Positions 37,001 through 49,000 of a stretch of DNA of 64,000 nucleotides are shown here, piece by piece. Within the stretch, counting starts at the first letter, position 1. Every line of letters starts with the position of its first letter. A program made the translations under genes and the position numbers. This stretch comes from Mesodorylaimus sp. YZB2_4 (taxonomy: Eukaryota; Nematoda; Enoplea; Dorylaimida; Dorylaimidae). The stretch lies in contig JASANH010001212.1 in assembly GCA_030248295.1 (NCBI GenBank), positions 1 to 64,000 on the forward strand, in the 5' to 3' direction. The notes beneath the pieces are model-generated. The model searched no databases, had not been told where the DNA came from, and worked only from the letters and a program-made list of their open reading frames with translations.

Positions 37001-40000
37001 GGGAGCAGCAATGTGTAAGATACAGAGGCGCGCGTTCTCACATGTGATTCAGGAAAGCTTAAGCTTGAATTTCTCAAGTGATTTCAAAATTGGCGCAGCC
37101 GTACATGGGAATGAGGAGGGTGTATGCTGTTTTTACCGATTAGACACTGGCTGGCCCTGATGGGATGTGTAGCACCAGAAATCAGCACCTGGTATCTGCT
37201 GGGACAGTGGGATCAAAGGGGATGGCTTACAGGATTTCGAACTGGCCTAGCGTATGCTGTCGGAAAGAGGATCGCAGTGGATGTTAGCCGTAACTGTTCG
37301 GTCTTACATTTTTATTTGGCGTTAATAATTAAGACAGAGGTCAGGGCGAAAAGAAGTGAGTCAGAGGGAGATGGGAAAGGTCAAGTTACTTGCGAGTCAC
37401 GACATGCGTACTGCATATTTGACGCACCTCTACCATACTGCCTAAATGTACATGTACAGTACGATAGTACAAGAGTAACTATCTGTAATCAGGCATCTAT
37501 ACTCTATTTAGACCCCGATAATAGGCAATTTTGTGATGACTGGAAGTGAGAAAAGGGTGGGCACGATTAACTGTGAACAGAAAAACAAAAATGGGAGGGC
37601 GTGTCAAAATGTATCCTATGATTTACAGGAGGCGCTCATGTTCAACATAACGGTTCTACTCGGGGGATTTTAAAGAGTTCCAAGTATGGAAAAGGGGGTA
37701 GGGGTAAATCCCCCTGTTGGGACTGGAATCCCCCCCCCCCCCCCCCTCAGGACACTGAACCCTTCCTCTCACCCCCCCCCACCCCCAGCGACGGTCCAGC
37801 AGGAAGAAAGAAAAAGGAAGCAAGCAAAAGCGATCAAATTGTATCTGGGCTGGACCAAACCCTGGCCTCCAAACTCACGCCAATTGCCAGGCCAGCGTAC
37901 AGCACTGCCCCTGCCCCTAAAGCAACCGACCTTGCCCATACTTGAAGAGGTCCGACCCGGGGGGGTGTAAGTGAGGATTCAGTATACCCTATGGGTTTGT
38001 TGTAGGACAGCTAAGCAGTGGTGGAAATTTGCGATAATTTGTCATTTGGAAACGATAAGGCAAAGAAATGAACGTCGTACTTGGAAGTACGTGTGCAGTC
38101 GTGCTCGGCAAGTGAATGCTTATTGTAAAGCTTATATTCGAATGCTGGCTGGTCGGTTGAAGGAATTTACCAAAGGCGATGAAATACTGATGAGACAGAT
38201 CGAACGAGAATATGGATTCGATGAACTACAGTTGCTGAGGGAAGGAGCGTTACGGTTCGGGGTAAGTTTGACTTCGAGTGGTTCACGTCAGTCAGTAGGT
38301 GGTGGGACCGTAGGTGCTTGGGTCAACAGTACTGATTAGGGGAGGTTTATTGCTGGCATTGAGCACCTGATTCTGGGAGATCTCGCTTACCTTTTCACTC
38401 ACTCATATTTCGATGGAGATCACCGCAAGGGTGTCGGCTTTGGCAGACATTGTGGTTCTTGGTTGGTTCTGGCGAGCTGTGGGCCCCGTCAAGACTTCAA
38501 GAGGGGTGTCACGTGATCTAGCTCACTACTGCAAGTCTATGTTCACGTTTAGTTACGCACTGGTCAACTGGGTCATAGTCAACCAGCATTGGCACCGTTG
38601 GCAGCAGTTACAAGCGAGACTAGTTTCGCAACTGCTAACTCGGAATTGTCGAATTCGCAGTCGTCGTCGTCGTTGGCTTCGACACCAGTGCATACGCCGA
38701 ATGATGAGCGAGTGCATGAATCCTCCTCGACAGGATACCTCGCTGGCTGGCTGGGTTATTGGTGGTTTGGTGGTGGCGGGAATAATCAAGCCTCGAGGCA
38801 GCAACAGTCGCCGCTGCTTTATCAGCCACCACCGCAAATAATGGAGCCATTGACGAATGATCCAGCGTTGCAAGAGGAAATACACAAAGTGGAGCAAGTG
38901 TTGGAAGAAGAGTTGTGGGATATTTATAACGAGACCATGGACGATTCTGCTGTGATGGGACGAGATTTATTATTTGCTTCGGTCAATTTATCCATGAAAT
39001 CATTGAATATCGCTTTCGCTGGTGGATCGAATGAGGGTAAGGATTGTTTGGAAATATGCATTGTGCAGGCTTGGATTAGAGATTTTGGATATTTTTAGGA
39101 ATTTTATCGGGAAGTTCTAAAATTGGAGACGTGAACGAAATGCATCAGTGCCTTAACGATGCGTCATTGGATTTTGGGTTGCGAATGAAATATTTGCCTG
39201 TCCCTGAAAATAGGAATATGGTGATTCCGTGTTTCGAATTGTCGGCCAAATTCGCCAGTGGATTGAATTTATGCTTCAATAATAAGCAATACGAAAGTGT
39301 TCTTCAAGCGTTGGCTGGTTGGAGTGGAAAGATGCAGGCGGATGACGAATCGCTGATCGATGGTCATTTCGATGATGGGTCTGTTAGAAGAGTTGGTGTG
39401 GGCGTGGAGAAAGCATCTGGGATGAGTCGTCGATCGAGTTCTGCGGCCGGTGTCATGGGAAAAAATAAACGAGAAAGGAAAGATCGAGCGGATTTTCAAC
39501 TTTTAGCCGATATTGAAGTACCAAAGTTAAAAATCGATTTGAAAACGGATTTCAATGCGGATGCGGCGAGTGGAGGGCAGCCGTTGGTTTCGATTTTATG
39601 CGATACAGTGGCGATAAGTTACCGAAAAGTGAAACCGCATATTTGTGTGGTGGAAACGTCGATGACATCGTTTGTGGTTGTCGATTTATTGGAAGGGTCG
39701 GTGAAGACACCGAATTTACCTTATTTGGTTAAAGCGAGTGGTGGAGTGAGAGAAGTATTAGCGGTAAGCTCAAATCAGGCTGTTTGCGAAAGGAATTATG
39801 ATAACATCGTGTTTTAGGAACGTTTTATGCACTCTTTTCTATCGAATTCATGTCCGGATATTGCAGCAGGTGGAGTGGACGATTCTTCGGATGCATTATT
39901 GTCGTCTTCGTTGCCGAGCGCCGTTTCACCGCCCTCGTTTATGACGCGTAAGTTTTGGGAGAGATTGAGCTCAGTGTCCTTGGCTCCCTTGAAATGTAGG

Positions 40001-43000
40001 CTGATTGTGAGTGAGAATTCATTTCTTTGCGATTGGGCCAACAGTATGCGGGAACTGGCCGCGTTGGTCCAGTGGTTGTTGGTCTACCCGTATTGCTTGG
40101 CTGCGAGCGGCTGCACTTGATTCGATCCCCGGTGACGGAGGTCGGTTTGACAACTGTGAACCCTCGCTGACCTTGGAACAAGGCCGTATGTGACTCACTC
40201 TGTACGTCAGAGGCCTTGAAGTGGAGAGACGGAAGTCAAACGGGTAGACAGTCTGGGGTGTTAACAGGGTTCAGAGCTCACTCGCCATTGCCGGAGGAAG
40301 TTGGTGTGCAGTCTAGCACGCCGTCATGTGGAGACGCATAGAGGGATACTGCTGTGTGAGATGGGTTCGCAAGGCTTGCTTAAAAGGTTTGACTGGTGAC
40401 TGGCTTCGCTCAAGTGGTAGGGATCCACAAAATGAAAGGGGTGGGACTAGTCACACGGCAGGCGGAGGCCGTCTTCAGTATGTCTCCACATCAGCGACTC
40501 CTCACGATGGAATCCTGAAGAGGGTAGTCGAGACTGCTTGTTTGGCTTGCTCTCTTCACTAAGAGTTACCCGCGGCCAGGCGTTCAAGGCCAGTAGGGGT
40601 TTTTAAAAACTGACCCGTTCACCAGTAATTGAACCTATAGGGAGACCAGGCGTTTGGTATCAAGTAAAACGGGTAGACCAACAACCGCTGGACCACCGCA
40701 CACTGCTGCACAGGCGGGCAGAATATCCTCTGGGTGTAGGCTATCCACGCAAGCCGAATCTGTCCTTGGAACAATGACTTGATGGGGGGAGCGTAAAGAG
40801 ACCAAGAATGGGCTGGCGCTGAGCTGTCTTACAGTATGGCGATACCTTTGAACAGTCCGAAGATGCCTTGAGGATGAATAAGTTGAATGTTAGGACATGC
40901 AATGGCGGTCAGGCTAAATGTTGAGGCTTGGTTCAATTTTAGCTTCCTTCAAGCATTTCTTCCCAGTTACGCCGCCGTCAACTCCAACGAATCGTTACGA
41001 AATACGTCGTCGAAGTGAGGAACCTATAGAAAAGGAGAAATGGCGAAAATGTGTCACACCGGAATCGAGCAAATCACTTGGTCCGTCAGTTGGCGATCCT
41101 AAGAAACGAACGAAACGAGGACGAAATGAGTGCAGCAATCGGTGGCCCGTACGAGTAATTGTCACAGTAGTCGACTCGGTGCACGAAGATTTTTATGATT
41201 CGTACAAACAGGTGAGTAGTTTTGGATTTTATATGGGCGAATATTTGGTGAGTGACTATGGGCTACGGGTCAGAAATTTCCAAATATTGCCCCACGATAT
41301 ATCCTAGATAGACAACACTTGATCATCCCGATCGTTATCACGTTGTGATCACTTCTGATTTTCATCAAATTCGGCTTCATTTTGGATAAACTCTAATGGC
41401 GTTTTGTATAAGCCGAATTCGGCTCGTTTACCGAATCTGAGTATAAAGAACGTGAAAAAATTGGGCTGGGCGAGAATTCAGGGAATCGACTTACCTCATT
41501 CTTCCGGCCAATGCAGCCTCGCTTTTGAGATTTGACAAAAAAGCGCCCAAATTGGCTCGACGATTCTTGGGCATGTCGGCCGTATGGGAGGCCGACTCGT
41601 GTACGGTTATAAGCAGGGAGAAGAAGACAAGAAATAGAATGGTCGCTTGGCGATTTTGCATTATCAGGATCGTTGTTGGTGACTGTGTCGAGTCAGTAAC
41701 GGTGACTGTGTCGAGTCAAGCGGGGTACCTGAAATGGAATGAGGTATACAGGGTGGAACAGGGAGGGAAGAAGTAGCGGAAGGAAGAAGAGGGCGGGTGG
41801 TGTCGGGAATATCCTAAATAGAAGAATTGGGTGGCGAGAAAAAAGGTGACGGTGGACGGCGATGGCTTTAGAATGCCTTGTGATCTCGCCGGTTTGGCGG
41901 ATGGAGTCTTTAATAGGGCGAGAATGGGTTTTATTATTTAACTATGGGTGTTTGATTGAAGCTCGGAGACGACACGTCAGGGCCAAGATGTAAAGAAAGG
42001 CTCGAATGCTACATATTGATGAGCGAAAGCGATGAAGCGAGTCGAATGGGGTTGAAACAAAAGGAACGATCGGTCAAGCGGAATCGTCTTTCATGTTCGC
42101 CTCTAGGTGACAGGAGGGAGAGTTTTGTCTGATTACGAAGAGGCAGAGGGCAGGAAGGACGGCTAAGTGCTGGAGCTTTGCGAAGGTTGGCTATGTTTTC
42201 TCGACCGGTATAGATTTGCGTGAATGGAGTGACGGATTTGCTTTCCTCCTTGTCGGCGGTATGCTCTCGGGTCCGATAAAGAGCGAGTAACAAAATCCAA
42301 TCCGGCGACGGAAATAAAAAGAGTACACGTGAAGGATTGAATTGAAAGTTTAGCGGCTGCGAGTGCGGTCGTGGGTGATTGGAAGAGAGCAGGTCACACT
42401 GGATCGTGGTGATGAGTTGGAGGGGGAAGGGTGTGCGAGCGGATCGGATAGAGCTAAGTTAGACTTGGATGGAAGAGCGAAAGTGAGAGGAGGAAGATAA
42501 TTGTAATCTGGCCTCTCGAATAAGGCGTGGCAGTGAAGTTGTGGGAAGGCGAGTGAGAGTGGGAATATGTGAAAGGCAAACAGTAACTTGAAACGGGTGG
42601 AGAGGGTGGATGAGGTCTTGTCGAGGGCGTTGCATGGGTGATTGGTTCTGTTTGATCGATCATGCCGAATGAGCTATGTGGTGGATGAAATGGGTGATTG
42701 AGTCGGGTGTTAATTGATTTAGGAAACGAATAGGTAGAACGAGGTGTCATTCGGGCTTGGCTAGTAGCAATAAGTGGACGATTGGAGAGCGAGAATGGGT
42801 TTGGACGGAAAATGAGCGTGAATCAAGGCGAATTACATTCACGCAATCTTCTTGTGGCTAGGTCGTAAATATGGGAAGGTGGGAACGAGATTGGAAGATG
42901 TGATAGGATCGAATCGAGAGTGATCTCGATGTGATCAGGTGTTTTCTGCGCAGTGGGATGATACTGCGGCACGGTGAGGAGTAGGATCAGGTGACAGTGA

Positions 43001-46000
43001 GGTTAGACAGAAGAGGTTAGAGTTGTTTAGATGGGCTCAAGGGTTAGGGACTGTGTGCATTATGGACGGCTGGCGCATTAGAGCAGTGGCGGGTGTGTAA
43101 CGACCAGTTTGCATTGTTGAATGTGATGGAGCAGAGTGTTTCGTGCTCCTCGAGTGCTCAGGTATGAATAAGTGGTAATGGGAGACAGGTCAGATCGTTA
43201 TTACTCTCTCGGCCAGCATGTCAAGGGCGGGCGCAGCCAGGAGTCAAGGGAAACAGGTGAAAGAGGTTTTGTGGGAGTGCAGTTTGTTGTGGATGCACTA
43301 CACGCATGGGCATTGCATACAGTGCTGAACTTGTAAAGTTAATAAGCTCTATCTTTGGGTGACATGTGATGGCAATATGACATTCCACCGCCGCCCAGAG
43401 GACGTGGGACCAAAGAAAACTATCTATTCCTATGCCCAGGCTTGGTCGAACCCCCTTCCTATCTCGTATTTAGCGCGCGAACCGTTGGGCCCTGACCTGG
43501 GTAGCTAACGCGACTATCACTGGGCTGAATGAAGGAATGAGGACTCGCTGGTGCGGAGGCCCTGTGGTTGTGTATCACACCCAGTGGCTGAGGACCACGA
43601 TTATGATGGACACGTAATGATAGGTTGGATGAGTGATTTGTGTCGGTGGTCAACGAGTACGATGCATTGGGGAGAGCGAACTAGTCCGTTTTAAAACGGG
43701 AACAGGAAATATGGGGAACGGGGTTTCCAAGTGATAAAGGATAGGAATAAATCAAAAAAAGATTCGACTTCGGTCGACTGTAATTTGATGATGGGACATG
43801 CTCAGGAAAATGGATTGCTCTTTTTGTGGGTTGTGGGTAATTGAAGTAACGAATGGGATGAGGCTGTTAGTTTAGGGTGATGGGCGGGTGTAATGGGATG
43901 GGTACTGTAGTGTGCAAGGTGGAAGCCTGGATTACGGTGGTTGCTAATTCTTGTTTCAGGTTGGCACACTGATCAATTTGGAAGCGGGTGAGTTGGAAGT
44001 TGTGATCAATGAGCAGACGGTGATCATTTTATTGGATTTCCTTGGCTTGCTCGCACCGTCCTCGGATAGCAATGCTGGCACGAGTGGAGTAGAGTCGATG
44101 GTGACTGATATTACAGGTGAGTTGTGTAATGTTTGGTGGAGTGGGTGAAAAAGACTTGTGTTTATTAGGAGTGGGCGTAGCCAGTCATGGAACTTCCGGT
44201 GGTGCGAAAGCGCAATTGGAAATGGAGATACGAACTTTGAAAGTGGTCATGAATAAGCCTACGGAAGGATGCCAATTGGGGAATATGGGTTTGGAAGATT
44301 TACAAGCTTGCGTTTTGATTGATGAGGTAAGACGATGGTGGGTTCTGTGTGTATTTTGTCCGGCCTTATACTGGTAATTAGATTCGAGTGCTTTTCCTGA
44401 GATGTTAGGAAGAGGCGTTACTCTAAGTCTTGAAGATCTTGTAATTTTAGATCGGTTTTTCGTTGAATGGCCAAATGAATAGCTTCAAATTGAATGACGA
44501 GACACCAATTCATTCGCGATTATATCCAGAACGATTAAATTTTGTGGCTGATGGTGACAAGAATTTGCAATTCTTGTTTTACAAGTAAGCTTATCATTGT
44601 TTTTAACAAGGCTTGTATTGACTTGGGTATGTTCAGGTATAAGAAGATGGATCAAGAACTGAAACGAGAATTCGACGCGTGTTTGGCCTTGTACGCGGAG
44701 GATGGTGTGCAGTACGTTCACACGCAACGTTACTTGTCGGACGTGATCCAATTTTGGAATCATTTTGCCCAAGTATACGATTTATACGCCAATGCGAAAG
44801 CGGCTAGTCTAGGATTTGGGGTAAGTTGAGGCGATGAGGGCTGTGGGAGGAAATGTAGAGAAATGTGCTTTTTAGAAACCAGAAGGAACAAGCCATGGTT
44901 TTCGATTGAAACTGCGAGTTGATCTGCGTGGAACGAGGCTAATTTTGCCAGTCAGTGCCTTGGATACGTCCGTGATCGTGGCTGAGATGAGTCGCTTGGT
45001 TGCCGATAATGATTTCTTGTTTTCGAGTCTGTTGGAAGAAGGGCGTCAGAGTTCTTCTCAAGGTGAGTGCTTGCGTGGCTGTGGTGCCGTGGCTGTCGGC
45101 TGATATGACTTGGTACAGGGTCGCCGTGGGAGAACTGTCGGATAGACTGGCTTGATTTCAGATGACTTCGATTGCCTGGTTGATGTGCTACAATTGCATA
45201 TGGAAGATGTTCAGTTGTATGAAGGAGAGCGTCAATCAGCCGAAGATCAGTCGTTTTCAACTGGCACTCCGTCGGGGAACGTGTTCTCGAAAGACAAGCG
45301 GCGAGCAGTGGAATTTCGTGATTGTACTGTGTTTATAGACGTGAGTGTTTGACATGTTTCACATGCATGTGAAGTTGTTAGGTTTGCGCTTGTGAGAAAT
45401 TTTTGAGTTTTCAACGGGCTCCTATTGAGGGTTTTGATTTCAGCCCCAAAAGTTGCTCGATCAGTCGACATCGCTCGATGTTTCAGTAGCACGGAATTTG
45501 GATACTGCATTGGCGAGAAATGGTAAGCTGTTTCAGCCGAGATTAAAATGAATGGTATCAGAAGGTGCTAGTTTCAGTCCCTGATATGAAAATCCACACA
45601 TCAATCAATTCGGTAAAGTTAAGATTGCAAGTGGATACGTACGCCACAATACGAGCGATGCTGGATCACAATTTGGGCGAAGAAGTTCCGCCTCAGGCAT
45701 CGTCAGCGTCCATAGCACAAATTACGACTGGTTGTGCTGGTGCAGGTGTAAGCTAGTGGAGTGGGTAGGTTAGTGCAGGAAGTAAGGAGATCTTGTTTTA
45801 GCCATGGACCACGCTAGAGTTCACGTGCGATTTGAACGATGTGCAAATCGACTGCTTTGCGCCAGAGATAATCGAATCAATAAAGGCGAGCCGATTGGCG
45901 AAGGTGGACTTCGAAAGAGTAAAATTCTCGTTCGAAAGTTTCTCTGATGGAGCGAGGCATATCGATTTGATTTGCAATGAAGCCAAATTGATTGATACGA

Positions 46001-49000
46001 GATTTGATGGTAAGGAGGGATACAGTAGTGTGGAGTGTGGTGGGGACTTGAGGAGGGCGAACTGGGAAGAGTATGTCTAAAGGCATGTAGACAACTGTAG
46101 CGCTGAAGAGAGAAGGTAGCCGTGCGTGCTGCGGTGTCCCGTACCTTGTTCTTGGGATAGGCTGGGCTGGGCTGTGGCCACATACAGAACTGAAGTGATG
46201 GTTCTGTATGGGAGCCTGCTGGATAGCAGAGACAGGCTGCATGTGGGAGAGGATCTGATGTAGAGTTTGGGAGGCTGCCATGGGTTTCGCTAGTCACTGG
46301 TCGGGTTGGCCTTTGGCGCCTTACGGTCAATAATGGTAGGAAGACGACTCTGATCGGATCTGTTGCAGATGAAGCGGCGAATAAGCGTGAGAATGTATTC
46401 TCAACAATATGGGCTTCCAGTGACGATGATGTCGACCACGAGCAGTCGAATATTCCAAAAGAACGCCGTGTCGATAAGTTGTTGGGAGAAGTCCATTTTG
46501 CGACTGAAAAGCATTGTTCCACTTTGACGCTGGTATTCTCTCAAGCTCGACTGGTATTTGTCAATGAATGGCTCTCGTTGGCTCAAGCATTCCTGATGAC
46601 TGAAGCACCAACCAGAAAAGGTACAGGTTGCAGTGGGTCAGTAGACAAAGTGGAGTGAGTTTGGAGTGACATTGTAGCCGTGAAGGTGGCATCAGGTGGA
46701 ACAGAGGCATTGTATGAAAAGAAAAAGTTGGAAAAATGGAAATCGCAACACGGCGAGACTTTGGCGAAGACGAGAGTGGTGACTCGTGCAGAGTTAAAGG
46801 AAATGGTGAGATTGTGATTGATCTCTGGTTAATTTGTTGAACTTGGATTTTTACAGAAGAAGGAAAATTTCAAGTTGAAAGCGACTCTATTGGAATCGGA
46901 GATTGTGTTTTTAGAACGGCCGTCATCAAGGAATAGTCTGGCTGTTTTGTTGAAGGTGGGTGTCGGGTTTGAGTCTATTATGTAGGCTAGCATCGATTAT
47001 GGTCAGGCGTACTGTAGGAGGCCTATGGAGTCCTCCCGTGATTAGGTATAATCAGACGAGGTTTATGTTTTAGGCAACGGCGTCGCTATATTTCGAAAAC
47101 ATAGATGGTTGTTTAAAATTCGAGTGCCGAGATAGCAATCTTCAGTTATTCGATTGCGTCTATGGTAGCAAGGACGAGACGACGACAGCGCTGACCAATG
47201 CGTTTTTGTGCACTGCTGAATTTGCTGCTATTCCAAAAACAGCAAGGACTTCGAAATATGTGAATTTGGGATTGTTGGAGACGGTGCCGCAAATGCATGA
47301 ATATCGCCTGAAGGTAAGCGAGTCGTTGATTTGTGGAGCGAATATGGTCTTATCGATCGTCATCTGAATTATCGAAGCATACAACCCTCGATCGATCGAT
47401 CGAACTGTGGTTGACCTACAGACATGTTGGCTGTGGTCGATGCGCCATTGATAGCCTGATTATCCTTTCAGATGACCTTGGGCAATTTGATGGCGAAATT
47501 GTCCTATCGAGATTACCTGGTATTGCGGGCCGTTTGGGACGCGTATGTGTCGCAGTGGGAACAACCGGAAATGAAATCGAGTGATCAAGCATCGTCGTCA
47601 AAACTAAGTCAGGAGGAGAATGGAACGGTGATTGAGAAAGTGGAACTGAAATTGGAATCGGTCAGTCTTTGCTTTTTGGACGATTACCAAGATACGAGAT
47701 TCCCATTGTTTAAAGTTGCAGTGAATGGTAAGATCTTGTGAGTGAGGTATAAAAAAGACCATTTGAATCTTGGTTTGTAGATGGTATGATCGAACATCGA
47801 CCTGGAAAATCGTCGCATGATGCGCAAGAAGGATGTGGTGCACTGGTCATCGAGATGAGCTTTTTTAATCAAAAAGTGTACGGATGGGAACCGTTTTTGG
47901 AAGCGTGGAGGTAAGCCATTTCAAGCCAGTGTCAATGTGAGATCAGGCTGAAAGGCTTGTTTTAGAGTGGATAACGTCAGTTGGTATTACAACTCGACTT
48001 CAAATGCGCTTAATGTTGAGATTTTAGGTGAGGTGATGAGTGTTGGCTGTATCGGTCGTTCTGATAGGCAAGATGCTGCCGGTTAACTGATAAATTATCG
48101 GGCAGTTTTCCGGCTGCCGTAACTGGCTGGTTCAGCTTCATCGGCGCGGGTTTAAGTCCCTCGTGGAGAAGGTCTGTTCTGTCTTTGGGTCCATAAGCAT
48201 ACTGGGACAAGTGAGTGGTGCACAGAAATTACAGTACGTCGAGTGAAGGTGTGCATGCTCCTTGGCATTGAACCATGGCATGGGCGACCCTAGCGGCGAC
48301 AGGCTTGAGCCTTCAATAGAACAGATAGAAAACTTAAAGGTTTTTAGGTGATAAGCTATTGGATTTGACGGTGACAAAAACTTTCATTCAACAAACTCGT
48401 CATTTTTTGAACTATTGGCCGAATCTATCTGAAAATTTGGCAAAAGATTTTCGGTGAGTGCCGCTGAAGTTGGTAGTTCAATTCGGACAAGCCTAATTGG
48501 GGTGATTTCAGATCTGGCTTCACGCGGCGTCTGGATATTTTGCCTTACCTGCTGGTTAATCAAACTGGGAGTGTACTATCGTTCGCCACTTGCCTTGGTG
48601 GCCAGAAACGAGGCGGAAACGGACGAAAGATCAGCGCAGGGAGATGGATCAATGTACAGGACGGGGAAACTCATCAATTCTCGTTCGAATCCGATCCGTG
48701 GCAACCTGTCGAGGTAAAGTTGGTATGAATGATCAAAGTGCGGGAGAGATAAAAGTGTATTACGTTCAGACCGAGTCGACGGATCCTTTCTTGTCGCATC
48801 ACATTGTTATTCAAGTGGCTGGATGGCATGAGATAAATCCAATACCAGTGGATGCTGTGGGCACGTTTTTCCGACTGGCAAGGCTGGATAGCTCGAAGAA
48901 ATCGTCGTTGGTAAGATATGAAATTGGGATGTTCTTTAAGCGACATTCGCAAGGAAAGAAGGGGAAAGGAACAAAATACTTTTTATTGGGTTTCGGTTTT

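Larger units (their letters stand above)
34008..38261 (+). other. VPS13D segment 1: chorein N-terminus and start of rod (exons 1-9)
   Basis: Exons: 34008-34104, 34187-34374, 34434-34511, 34568-34705, 34800-34925 (or 34932), 35619-35759, 36064-36198, 36505-36647 and 38006-38261. The chorein domain covers about residues 1-110. Exon 5 includes the family motif NVHLRYEDD. Ending exon 5 at 34,925 (donor GTGTGC) keeps the frame. The better-looking donor at 34,933 would break the frame unless a microexon is missing. Exon 9 carries the AKQWWKFA motif typical of VPS13 proteins. Confidence 0.85.
38553..41211 (+). other. VPS13D segment 2: rod, exons 10-13
   Basis: Exons: 38553-39036, 39099-39763, 39818-39947 and 40943-41211. 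Exon 10 enters in phase 0 after TTTAG at 38,552 and contains a Ser/Thr-rich insertion and the aromatic patch [11 protein letters not shown]. In human VPS13D a similar WFPGWGGWYG-like patch follows the WWK region. Exon 11 encodes beta-rich rod sequence with a Lys/Arg-rich loop. Together these reach about residue 950. Confidence 0.8.

Noticed and set aside
40040..40140. Functional tRNA gene at the head of SINE copy 2
   Set aside because: A- and B-box-like sequences are present, but I could not form a proper acceptor stem or anticodon arm, and the sequence continues into the shared SINE body.
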